Assembly (NCBI GenBank): GCA_964550845.1
Contig: CAZKAD010000026.1
Span: 1-13,011 of the forward strand
DNA from: CAYTKU01 sp964550845
GTDB taxonomy: Bacteria; Patescibacteriota; Patescibacteriia; Magasanikbacterales; UBA922
DNA length: 13,011 bases
Reading direction: 5' to 3'
Below the pieces are notes generated by a model. It did not search any database and had not been told where the DNA came from. It worked only from the letters and a program-made list of their open reading frames with translations. Below, piece after piece: positions 1-6,897 of the stretch. Every line of letters starts with the position of its first letter. The stretch's first letter is position 1. The position numbers and the translations under genes were made by a program.

Positions 1-281
1 ATAACCCGACTAAAGAAGAAAATGAAAAAGGACCAATTTTTATGAATCTTGGAACGGGAGTGGATGTCTCGATCAAAGAACTAACCGATATGGTAAAAGA
101 AGCGACAGGGTTTACAGGAGAAATTGTCTGGGATACGAGTAAACCTGATGGAACGCCACGCAAACTTCTTGATATGTCACGGTTGCATGCCCTTGGTTGG
201 CACCACAAAGTGGATCTCAAAGAGGGGATTGAACTTTCGTATAAATGGTTTTTGGAAAATCAACAGAGAGCAAAGAAATAG
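1..281 (+). CDS. fcl: GDP-L-fucose synthase, C-terminal fragment (5' end outside window)
   Basis: This is the last ~92 codons of an NADP-dependent extended SDR enzyme that epimerises and reduces GDP-4-keto-6-deoxy-mannose to GDP-L-fucose in the cytoplasm. The frame is open from position 3, before the first Met codon at 42, so that Met is internal. The sequence NLGTG followed by 'SIKEL', then WDTSKPDGTPRK, LLD-SRL, LGW and a final EGI-L-YKWFLEN is the characteristic tail of the GDP-fucose synthase family (WcaG/Fcl). The SDR cofactor and catalytic motifs lie upstream and cannot be checked. The gene ends 21 bases before the MBOAT gene on the same strand, so the two are probably co-transcribed. 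This suggests that fucose, or a sugar derived from it, is part of the glycan built by this locus. The family call is firm; exact substrate specificity is inferred. Confidence 0.9.
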   Translation, partial: NPTKEENEKGPIFMNLGTGVDVSIKELTDMVKEATGFTGEIVWDTSKPDGTPRKLLDMSRLHALGWHHKVDLKEGIELSYKWFLENQQRAKK

Positions 282-287
282 TTTAAA

Positions 288-293
288 GAGGAG
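288..293 (+). promoter_or_regulatory. Shine-Dalgarno site of the MBOAT gene
   Basis: GAGGAG lies 9 bases before the ATG at 303. It is one of only two clear Shine-Dalgarno sequences in the AT-rich cluster, and it supports 303 as the start of the acyltransferase. Confidence 0.65.
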
Positions 294-302
294 CAAAAAG
301 GT

Positions 303-1697
303 ATGTTGTTTAACTCGTTTGTCTTTATCGTTATATTTCTGCCCGTGGTTTTTGCAGGATATTTTTTGCTCCAAAAAATTCGTCCGCAATTTGCTTCGAT
401 TTATCTAGCGCTTGCATCTTTGTTTTTTTACGCCTATTGGAATATTATTTATCTTCCAATACTTCTTTTCTCGATTATTTTCAACTATCTTTTGAGTATT
501 TATATTACTCCCGAGACAGAAAGATCACTTCGTCCAAAACCTCGAAAAATACTTTTTATCTTTGGAATTATTTTCAACATTGCACTCCTTGGATTTTTTA
601 AATACAGTAATTTTTTTATCGAAAACATCAATGCTGTATTTGGAAGTGAGCTGCAACTTCTCAAAATTCTCTTGCCACTGGGAATCAGCTTTTTTACTTT
701 TCAAAAAATTGCCTACTTGGTTGATTGTTACAAAGGAAAAGTTCATGAAAAAAATTTTTTACGCTATCTGTTGTTTGTAACTTTCTTCCCACAACTTATT
801 GCTGGTCCGATTGTTCATCACAGTGAAATAATGCCCCAGTTTGCAGAAAAAGAAAAAAGAAAAATAAATTTTGATAATATTGCCAAAGGCTTGTTTTTGT
901 TTTTTATTGGACTGAGCAAAAAAATAATCATTGCTGATACTTTGGCTGGGTATGCCAACCAGGGCTTTGAAAGTACTCATGCGTTATCTTTTGCAGATTC
1001 TTGGATTACTTCACTTTCGTATACTTTTCAGCTCTATTTTGATTTTAGTGGGTATACGGATATGGCGATTGGCCTGGCACTTTTGTTTAATATTACTCTT
1101 CCTCAAAATTTCAACTCTCCCTATAAGGCTCTGAATATTCAGGATTTCTGGCGTCGCTGGCACATGACGCTGAGTCGATTTTTGAAAGATTATATTTATA
1201 TACCACTTGGAGGAAATCGACTGGGTGAATGGAAAAACTATCGCAATCTATTTTTGGTTTTTTTGATTGGAGGTATTTGGCACGGCGCATCATGGATGTT
1301 TGTTATTTGGGGGACACTTCATGGAATTGCAACCATTATTCATCGCCTCTGGCAAAAAACTTCTCTTAAAATGCCAAGATTTTTGGCTTGGTTTTTGACG
1401 TTTCAGTTTATCAATATTACCTGGATTTTTTTTAGGGCTACAGATATTGAGAGTGCACTTCGTATTCTCAAAGGAATGTTTTTGCCTTTTCAGAATCCCT
1501 TTGCTTTGACGTTTGCTGTCAAAATAGTCTTTGTACTTCTACTCTGCGCGGGTTTGGTTTTTTTCTTCAAAAATTCTCATGAACGTATGCAAAAGTGGAC
1601 TCCCAATTTATTGTCTCTTTTGTTTCTGTTTTTTATCTTTTTTCTCTCCTTTTATCACTTAAATAGTTTTTCTGAATTTCTCTACTTTAATTTCTAA
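303..1697 (+). CDS. MBOAT-family O-acyltransferase (AlgI/DltB-like)
   Basis: This is a 464-residue polytopic membrane protein with about ten or more hydrophobic segments, the usual size for the AlgI/DltB/PatA branch of membrane-bound O-acyltransferases. These proteins move an acyl group, often acetyl from a cytoplasmic donor, across the membrane for attachment to extracellular polysaccharide. Visible signatures are F-KIAYLVD-Y near residues 135-145, the FPQLIAGPI segment near 165, YFDFSGYTDMAIG near 255, WRRWH with His287, FLKDYIYIPLGG near 292-303, and GGIWHGA with His327, matching the invariant active-site histidine of the family. The next gene starts two bases after its stop and encodes an SGNH-like protein, the usual partner of such MBOATs. 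I infer O-acetylation of the glycan made by the surrounding genes. D-alanylation is less likely because no DltA or DltC is present. The exact acceptor cannot be told. Confidence 0.93.
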   Translation: MLFNSFVFIVIFLPVVFAGYFLLQKIRPQFASIYLALASLFFYAYWNIIYLPILLFSIIFNYLLSIYITPETERSLRPKPRKILFIFGIIFNIALLGFFKYSNFFIENINAVFGSELQLLKILLPLGISFFTFQKIAYLVDCYKGKVHEKNFLRYLLFVTFFPQLIAGPIVHHSEIMPQFAEKEKRKINFDNIAKGLFLFFIGLSKKIIIADTLAGYANQGFESTHALSFADSWITSLSYTFQLYFDFSGYTDMAIGLALLFNITLPQNFNSPYKALNIQDFWRRWHMTLSRFLKDYIYIPLGGNRLGEWKNYRNLFLVFLIGGIWHGASWMFVIWGTLHGIATIIHRLWQKTSLKMPRFLAWFLTFQFINITWIFFRATDIESALRILKGMFLPFQNPFALTFAVKIVFVLLLCAGLVFFFKNSHERMQKWTPNLLSLLFLFFIFFLSFYHLNSFSEFLYFNF

Positions 1698-1699
1698 GT

Positions 1700-2653
1700 A
1701 TGATAAATAATCCAAAAATTTTTACTTTACTGTTTCTCTGCGGATTATTTCTGACACTTTGTTTAAATTTTATTTTATTTGAATTTGATAGAACTTACTC
1801 AGGAAATGATATTATACGAAAATATCAATTGTCCAAAATACAATTTGATCAAAATTATGATACGATTATTGTAGGAGATAGCTCTGCTGGAAATGCCATT
1901 GATGCAACTTATTTTTCGCAGTTAACTGGTCACGCTACAAAAAATCTTGCTTTAACCGCAGATTTTGGATTGGCTGGTTCTTTGGCTCTCATGGAGAAAG
2001 CACTGGCATCCAATCCAAACATAAAAAATGTTATTATTATTCAAATTTTCGATATTTGGTCACGACCTTTTTCACGCGAAGGTGTATTTGAAGTAACTCG
2101 TGGAGATAATTTAAGTCTTTTCAAAAAAGAATTTCCCGGTAATATTTATATTGAATACGTGGAGTATGCAACTCAAATGCGAAATAGCGTTCGTTTTATC
2201 CGGCATGTGTTTGAACAAACTCCTCTTTGGCAGTATGTGCCTGAGAGTTTAAAAACAGGCGCAACGTTGAATTTTGCATATGACTACTTGGCACAAGATG
2301 CAGCCATGTTTTCTAATACCCAAAAAACTCTTCATGAAAACGAACAGCTCAAGAATGTCATTGATCTAAGCAATATGGCTATTTTAGAAAAAATGGATGT
2401 ATGGTGTGCGCAAAAAAATATACGATGTATTTTTGTCAGTGGACCTATTCATGAAGTTGTTTACCAAAATTCTGTAGAAGAAATAGAAAGTATACAGACA
2501 CACCTGTTATCTTTAAAAAATATTATTCCAGTTAAAAAAGTATTTTTCTATAATAATTCTCTTATGGGTGATTCGATCTATCATGTGGATCCTGTTTTTA
2601 AAAAGAGGGTTACACAGGAATACGCTGATGCCCTCAGGGCACATGTACAATAG
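1700..2653 (+). CDS. Membrane-anchored SGNH-hydrolase-like protein, partner of the MBOAT
   Basis: This 317-residue protein has one hydrophobic segment at about residues 8-27 that looks like an uncleaved signal anchor, placing the rest outside the membrane. The segment TIIVGDSSAGNAID at 55-68 contains a GDS block with candidate nucleophile Ser61. Near the C-terminus, GDSIYHVDP offers Asp291 and His295 as the remaining triad members, in the position where SGNH/DltD/AlgJ-type proteins keep their Asp and His. The spacing is D-x-x-x-H rather than the common D-x-x-H, so the assignment is not certain. The protein is distant from well-known AlgX or DltD sequences, and the call relies partly on its position right after the MBOAT gene. 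Likely role: receiving the acyl group from the MBOAT and passing it to the polysaccharide, or removing it. No Shine-Dalgarno is visible; translation is probably coupled to the upstream gene. Confidence 0.7.
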   Translation: MINNPKIFTLLFLCGLFLTLCLNFILFEFDRTYSGNDIIRKYQLSKIQFDQNYDTIIVGDSSAGNAIDATYFSQLTGHATKNLALTADFGLAGSLALMEKALASNPNIKNVIIIQIFDIWSRPFSREGVFEVTRGDNLSLFKKEFPGNIYIEYVEYATQMRNSVRFIRHVFEQTPLWQYVPESLKTGATLNFAYDYLAQDAAMFSNTQKTLHENEQLKNVIDLSNMAILEKMDVWCAQKNIRCIFVSGPIHEVVYQNSVEEIESIQTHLLSLKNIIPVKKVFFYNNSLMGDSIYHVDPVFKKRVTQEYADALRAHVQ

Positions 2654-2715
2654 TCACCCGTTGACACCTATTGACGTTTATTGATACTATATATTGGTAT
2701 ATAATAATACCATCT
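2654..2715 (+). promoter_or_regulatory. Intergenic promoter/operator region before the HTH gene
   Basis: This is the only real gap between genes inside the AT-rich cluster. TTGACA (2661-2666) and TACTAT (2685-2690) are separated by 18 bases and form a good sigma-70-like pair; a perfect TATAAT (2700-2705) sits further down but lacks a well-placed -35. TTGACA, TTGACG and TTGATA start at 2661, 2671 and 2681, exactly 10 bases apart, on one face of the helix. A short inverted repeat, GGTAT (2696-2700) and ATACC (2707-2711), flanks the TATAAT. The arms CAATAG (2648-2653) and CTATTG (2668-2673) can also pair. The likely meaning is an internal promoter with an operator, possibly bound by the adjacent HTH protein. 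No transcript evidence is available. Confidence 0.5.
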
Positions 2716-2961
2716 ATGCCAGAAATACTCCCCAATGAAGTGTATACAACTGAAGAAACGCAAAAGCTTTTGAAAGTAAGTAATAGTACTATCAAGCGGC
2801 TTTTGAAAAAGGGGCTCTTGAAAGCCAACAAGATTGGTGGTCAGTATAGAATTTTGGGCCATGAAATTTTGCGTACCCTTTCTCCGGATATTGATCGATC
2901 GGCTACAAGGACGTACTTGAAGCTCAAAAAAAGTGCTAGGGAAAAAATGAAGGAGTGGTAA
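2716..2961 (+). CDS. Small MerR/excisionase-type helix-turn-helix DNA-binding protein
   Basis: This is an 81-residue protein made almost entirely of one winged helix-turn-helix domain of the MerR/excisionase (HTH_17) type. YTTEETQKLLKVSNSTIKRL (about residues 10-29) supplies the two helices; KKGLLKANKIGGQYRI is the wing, with the characteristic G-x-YRI strand; HEIL then begins the following helix. The basic C-terminal tail (LKLKKSAREKMKEW) has no effector domain. I chose ATG at 2716; the longer in-frame form from TTG at 2671 would translate the promoter region and adds a non-conserved hydrophobic leader. No Shine-Dalgarno precedes the start, and if the TATAAT at 2700 is used the message would be nearly leaderless. 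Standing behind its own promoter-like region in the middle of the cluster, it is a candidate local regulator of the glycosyltransferase and sugar genes. An excisionase role is unlikely, as no integrase is nearby. Confidence 0.8.
   Translation: MPEILPNEVYTTEETQKLLKVSNSTIKRLLKKGLLKANKIGGQYRILGHEILRTLSPDIDRSATRTYLKLKKSAREKMKEW
2951..2955 (+). promoter_or_regulatory. Shine-Dalgarno site of the first glycosyltransferase gene
   Basis: AGGAG sits inside the last codons of the HTH gene. Its spacing is 10 bases to a TTG at 2966 and 16 bases to the ATG at 2972, so it bears on the start choice and slightly favours the TTG. Confidence 0.5.
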
Positions 2962-2971
2962 TCTTTTGTCT

Positions 2972-4006
2972 ATGAAATTTGTTATCAATACCAATTACGA
3001 AGCAGCTGGAACTAAAGTATGTGTGGATGATCTTATTCCACGCCTTGAAGCTGCAGGGCATAGTGTAACTCGCAATGACTGGCAAGGCTACAAAAATTAT
3101 GATGTGGCTCTTTTTATGGCGCCAGATTCAGAAGTAGAGAAAGCAAAACAGATGAATCCGAATATTATTACTGGAGTGATGGATCCAAAACTGAAAACAA
3201 AATTTCTTCGCACGCAGGCACAGTTGGCAGATTTTGTTTTGGTAAGTTCTCTTGAACAAAGAGATATTTTATATGCTCACAACAAAAATGTGGTGATTTA
3301 TTTTATGTTTCCACATGTGCCATCTCAGGAAAAACAACATGTCAAGACAAAGAGTGAGAATGATCCAATCAAAATTGTCTATCATGGAAATAAACTGCAT
3401 TTGCACTGTATGACTGCACTTTCTCGTGCACTTGATCGACTTTCTGAAAAATATAATATTGAATTTCGACCTATTTACAATATAAAAAAACTCGGGGTAT
3501 GGAAAAAAAATCGTCCTCAAAAATGTCCTGTGATTGATACGCAGTGGACAGAAAAAAGTTTTGATAACGATGTGCATGCTGGAGACATTGGTGTTGTCCC
3601 AAGCATGATTCCCGTTCCTTTTTTGAGGAGTCAATTCTTCACTCGAACTCTTTCAAGTTTTATTTGGAAGCTCAATCCGCTTGGATATTCGAAAGACGAC
3701 TACATTCTTCGTTTCAAATATTCAACCAATCCTGGAAGACTGTATGTTTTTTCACAGCTTGGAATTCCGGCCGTTGTAGATTTTGTTCCATCCCATGTGC
3801 AGATGGTACAAGATGGTATATCGGGAAGTATTGTATATTCCGAGGAAAGTTGGTATGCCGCGATTGAAGATTTGATTCTTCATCCAGAAAAAAGAAATCT
3901 CTATAGTAAAAATCTTCGACAGTTTATTGATACCAACTATTCTCCAGATTTGAATTTTCAAAACCTTATAAAATTTATTCAAAGACTGTATGAACAAAAA
4001 AAATAA
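2972..4006 (+). CDS. GT-B-like glycosyltransferase
   Basis: This is a cytoplasmic protein of 345 residues with the two-lobed layout of a GT-B glycosyltransferase. The N-terminal lobe starts MKFVINTNYEAAGT and contains a DVALFM strand. The C-terminal lobe has IKIVYHGN (about 127-134), a GDIGVVPS strand and, at 253-275, NPGRLYVFSQLGIPAVVDF-PSH followed by DG-SG, which resembles the sugar-nucleotide-binding end of GT4-type enzymes. No classical E-x7-E motif is seen, so donor and linkage are unknown. There are two possible starts. ATG 2972 gives the natural MKF beginning but is 16 bases from AGGAG (2951-2955); TTG 2966 is 10 bases from the same AGGAG and would add two residues. The gene lies 10 bases after the HTH gene, and its 3' end overlaps the aminotransferase start by 17 bases, indicating a single transcript. 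It presumably adds one sugar to the repeat unit. Confidence 0.7.
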   Translation: MKFVINTNYEAAGTKVCVDDLIPRLEAAGHSVTRNDWQGYKNYDVALFMAPDSEVEKAKQMNPNIITGVMDPKLKTKFLRTQAQLADFVLVSSLEQRDILYAHNKNVVIYFMFPHVPSQEKQHVKTKSENDPIKIVYHGNKLHLHCMTALSRALDRLSEKYNIEFRPIYNIKKLGVWKKNRPQKCPVIDTQWTEKSFDNDVHAGDIGVVPSMIPVPFLRSQFFTRTLSSFIWKLNPLGYSKDDYILRFKYSTNPGRLYVFSQLGIPAVVDFVPSHVQMVQDGISGSIVYSEESWYAAIEDLILHPEKRNLYSKNLRQFIDTNYSPDLNFQNLIKFIQRLYEQKK

Positions 4007-5171
4007 AATAAGTAAGGATGTGTATCTGCCATTTCATCGGCCCAGTCTGGACAAACAAGAAATTAAGGCAGCCGTAAAAGTAATTGAATCTGGATGGTTG
4101 ACCACCGGTAAAGTGTGTCATGATTTTGCAGAACAATTTAGAAATTATATTGGAGCAAAATATGCTATTCCTGTTAATTCTTGTACGGCGGCTCTTCACT
4201 TAGCACTGTATGCGATTGACTTACAACGAGGTGATGAAGTATTAGTGCCAACAATGACATTTACCGCTACTGCTGAAGTTGTTACCTATTTTGGGGCTCA
4301 TCCAATAATGGTAGATTGTGATCCTAAAACGTTGCTTATTGATGTCAAAAAAATTGAAGAAAAAATCACCCCCCGTACCAAAGCCATTATTCCTGTTCAT
4401 TATGCTGGTCAGTCGTGTGATATTGCTGCTCTTCAAAAGATTGCCAAAAAGCATAACTTAAAAATTATTTGGGATGCGGCACATTCACTTCCGACGAGAT
4501 ATAAAGGAAAATTAATTGGGACACAAGGAGATATTACTTGTTTTAGTTTTTATTCCACCAAAACTCTTTGTACTGGAGAAGGAGGAATGGCCACGACAAA
4601 TAATGCTGCATATGCTGAGCGTATGCGTATTGCGGGTCTTCATGGTATGTCGAAAGATGCTTGGAAACGCTACAGCAAAGGTGGTTCTTGGTTTTATGAA
4701 ATTGTCATGCCTGGATACAAATATAATCTTACGGATCTTGCTGCTGCTATTGGTATTGAGCAGCTTAAAAAAGTTGAAGTCATGCAAAAGAAAAGAGAAA
4801 AAATTGCCAATCAATATACCAAAGTATTCTCTCAATTTCCAGAAATTGAACTTTTGGAACAAAAAAAATATGGAATCAATGCCTGGCATTTATTTGTGAT
4901 AAAGATACATTCTGACAAATTGACTATAAATCGTGATCAATTTTTTATAGAAATGCAAGAACGTGGTGTTGGTGTGAGTGTGCATTTTATTCCACTTCAT
5001 CTCCATCCATACTGGCGTGATACGTATAAACTGAAACCCGCTGATTTTCCTGCAGCAACGGAAGCCTATCACAAAATACTTTCAATTCCTATTTTCCCTG
5101 ATATGACAAACTCTGAGATAAAAAAAGTAATTTCCGCGGTTGAATCGATAATTGTAAAATATCGTAAATAA
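3990..5171 (+). CDS. DegT/DnrJ/EryC1/StrS (ArnB-type) sugar aminotransferase
   Basis: This is a PLP-dependent aminotransferase of 393 residues, normal for the family, which converts a keto sugar nucleotide to an amino sugar nucleotide using glutamate. Visible features are PFHRPSLDKQEI at the N-terminus, SGWLTTG, the NSCTAALHLAL segment, P-MTFTATAE, WDAAHS with Asp162 (contacts the PLP ring nitrogen), and FSFYSTKTLCTGEGGM with Lys191, the expected Schiff-base lysine. A run from LHGMSKDAWKRY through GYKYNLTD is typical of ArnB/PseC-like members. The usual E/D before DAAH is Trp here, a mild variation. ATG 3990 lies inside the preceding gene (17-base overlap) and no other in-frame ATG fits. The following gene is a UDP-GlcNAc 4,6-dehydratase, so the likely substrate is the 4-keto-6-deoxy product of that enzyme, giving a 4-amino-4,6-dideoxy sugar. 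The position of amination is inferred. Confidence 0.92.
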   Translation: MNKKNKISKDVYLPFHRPSLDKQEIKAAVKVIESGWLTTGKVCHDFAEQFRNYIGAKYAIPVNSCTAALHLALYAIDLQRGDEVLVPTMTFTATAEVVTYFGAHPIMVDCDPKTLLIDVKKIEEKITPRTKAIIPVHYAGQSCDIAALQKIAKKHNLKIIWDAAHSLPTRYKGKLIGTQGDITCFSFYSTKTLCTGEGGMATTNNAAYAERMRIAGLHGMSKDAWKRYSKGGSWFYEIVMPGYKYNLTDLAAAIGIEQLKKVEVMQKKREKIANQYTKVFSQFPEIELLEQKKYGINAWHLFVIKIHSDKLTINRDQFFIEMQERGVGVSVHFIPLHLHPYWRDTYKLKPADFPAATEAYHKILSIPIFPDMTNSEIKKVISAVESIIVKYRK

Positions 5172-5176
5172 ATTCT

Positions 5177-6223
5177 ATGAATGAAAAGATTCAAAAAATG
5201 TTTGAAGGGAAAACATTTGTGGTAACAGGAGGACTCGGGAGTATTGGTTCAGAAATTGTAAAACAGATTGTACAATACAATCCCAAAGTCATACGCGTAA
5301 TTGATAATAGAGAAACTGAACTATACTACGGAATTGATCCTCAATATGGCAAACAGAGTTCCTCTTTGATTCAATATTATTTTGCTGATATTCGAGATAA
5401 AACAGCAATAACAGATATTTTTCATGGTGCAGATTATGTTTTTCATGCTGCTGCTATGAAACATGTGCTTATTTGTGAAAAGAGTCCATTTGAAGCAGTA
5501 AAAACAAATATTTTGGGTACGCAAAATGTTATTGATGCTTGTATCCAAAATGACGTGGAAAAGATGATTCTTATTAGTACTGACAAAGCAGTAAATCCAA
5601 ATAGTGTCATGGGAACGACAAAACTTCTCTCTGAAAGAATGGTCTCGGCCATGTACAATGTTAATTTTAAAGGAAAGACAAAATTTGGAGCAGTTCGTTT
5701 TGGGAATGTGCTGTATTCTCGTGGATCAGTCCTCGAAATTTGGGACGAACAGGTAAAAAACGGTAAAAAGATTACCCTTACCAATCCTGATATGTCTCGT
5801 TTTGTCATGGGAATACCGCAATCGGTTGACCTGATTTTTTCTGCGGTCGAGGCTATTGAAAATGGAGAAATATTTATTCTCAAGATGCCTTCTTGTACGG
5901 TAAAGACACTGGCTGAAGCATATCTTGAATTACGTGGACTCCCTGTAGATCATCTCACGATCATAAAACCAAATGAGGGAGAAAAGAAACATGAAGATTT
6001 ATTATCTGAAACAGAAGCCTTGTATACACTTGAAAATGAACGATTTTTTGTAAAATTGCCTTTAAACTTTAATCACAACAATATCGATGCGTATCACCGA
6101 TTAGGTTTTCAAAAGACAGAAGAGCAAAATTTTATGTCTAATGATCCAAAATATCTTTTGGGCACAGAAGAATTGAAAAAAATTATCAGCAAGTATATAA
6201 ATGCAGGCGAACGGTATGACTAA
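5177..6223 (+). CDS. UDP-N-acetylglucosamine 4,6-dehydratase family protein (CapE/FlaA1-like)
   Basis: This is a cytoplasmic NAD(P)-dependent extended SDR of 348 residues. It has the Rossmann motif TGGLGSIGSE (17-26), D-RD near 71-74, FHAAAMKHV near 92-100, and STDKAVNPNSVMGTTK ending at Lys149. The normal SDR tyrosine is replaced by Met145, giving M-x-x-x-K, a substitution known from the CapE/WbpM/PglF branch; together with TDKA and VRFGNVLYSRGSV this marks the nucleotide-sugar 4,6-dehydratases that make UDP-4-keto-6-deoxy-HexNAc. It is the soluble short form, without the membrane domain of WbpM or PglF. The C-terminal part (GEKKHEDLLSETEA, then a tail ending in ELKKIISKYI) fits CapE-like enzymes. 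It follows the aminotransferase by five bases without a Shine-Dalgarno and probably supplies its substrate. Whether 5-epimerisation also occurs, as in PseB or CapE, cannot be told. Confidence 0.9.
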   Translation: MNEKIQKMFEGKTFVVTGGLGSIGSEIVKQIVQYNPKVIRVIDNRETELYYGIDPQYGKQSSSLIQYYFADIRDKTAITDIFHGADYVFHAAAMKHVLICEKSPFEAVKTNILGTQNVIDACIQNDVEKMILISTDKAVNPNSVMGTTKLLSERMVSAMYNVNFKGKTKFGAVRFGNVLYSRGSVLEIWDEQVKNGKKITLTNPDMSRFVMGIPQSVDLIFSAVEAIENGEIFILKMPSCTVKTLAEAYLELRGLPVDHLTIIKPNEGEKKHEDLLSETEALYTLENERFFVKLPLNFNHNNIDAYHRLGFQKTEEQNFMSNDPKYLLGTEELKKIISKYINAGERYD

Positions 6224-6231
6224 ATTTTATC

Positions 6232-6894
6232 ATGTATATGTCTGTAACTCTTAGCAAAGAACTTGAATCACAGTACACCAATCGAGTGGATGTTTTTTCA
6301 CAAACAGAGCGTTATACGAACGAGCTCGATATTTTGATACGCGAACTTCAACCACAACCGAACCATCTCTATCTTGATATCGGCTGTGGTTCTGGCAATG
6401 CCATGAATTATATTATTCAACATACAGGATGTGATGCCAAAGGTATTGAACAATTTGCTCATTATCTTGAGTTAAGTAAATGTAGAGAAAGAATAACAAT
6501 AGGCGATGGGCATCACCTTCCTTTTGCAGACAACACTTTTGATTTTGTAACGATTATTCATGTTATTGGCCATGTCAAAGATCCAATTCAAGTCATGCAA
6601 GAAGCACGTCGAGTCACTAAGCCAGGGGGAAAAATTGGAATCGTTACTCCAAATAAATGGTATATTTTTTCTTTGCGTCCTCTGAATTGGCTTGGAATTT
6701 TAAAATATACCCTTGATCCAACACGACTACGACTTTATAGTACAAGTTCCTTGCAAAAAGATTTGCAAAAAAGTGGGTGGAACAATATTCATACTTTCAC
6801 TTTTGGAAAACACCCATCATATCTCGATAGATTGGTAAAAGAAAAAGCGAATTTTCTCAAAGAACGTGTTTTTGGGTTTGCTACCAAACAATAA
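6232..6894 (+). CDS. Class I SAM-dependent methyltransferase (Methyltransf_11 type)
   Basis: This is a 220-residue soluble Rossmann-fold methyltransferase. Motif I is YLDIGCGSGNA, with D49 and G51-x-G53-x-G55; the acidic residue after strand 2 is in KGIEQF; IGDGHHLPFADNTFDFVTI covers motifs II and III; and EARRVTKPGGKIGIVTPN is the post-motif typical of Methyltransf_11. The C-terminal half carries a short insertion (NWLGILKYTLDPTRLRLYS) that may shape the acceptor site. The substrate cannot be read from sequence; the polysaccharide context suggests methylation of a sugar residue or a lipid-linked intermediate. Two ATGs compete, at 6232 and 6238, and neither has a Shine-Dalgarno; I kept the first. 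The gene is eight bases after the dehydratase and three bases before the next glycosyltransferase. Confidence 0.87.
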   Translation: MYMSVTLSKELESQYTNRVDVFSQTERYTNELDILIRELQPQPNHLYLDIGCGSGNAMNYIIQHTGCDAKGIEQFAHYLELSKCRERITIGDGHHLPFADNTFDFVTIIHVIGHVKDPIQVMQEARRVTKPGGKIGIVTPNKWYIFSLRPLNWLGILKYTLDPTRLRLYSTSSLQKDLQKSGWNNIHTFTFGKHPSYLDRLVKEKANFLKERVFGFATKQ

Positions 6895-6897
6895 GTT

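Noticed and set aside
2629..2641. Palindrome TGCCCTCAGGGCA near the end of the SGNH-like gene as a terminator
   Set aside because: It has a short stem with a three-base loop inside coding sequence and no following T-run.
2671..2715. Longer HTH protein starting at TTG 2671
   Set aside because: The extension covers promoter-like and inverted-repeat sequence and gives a hydrophobic leader that does not belong to the HTH domain; ATG 2716 is a better start.
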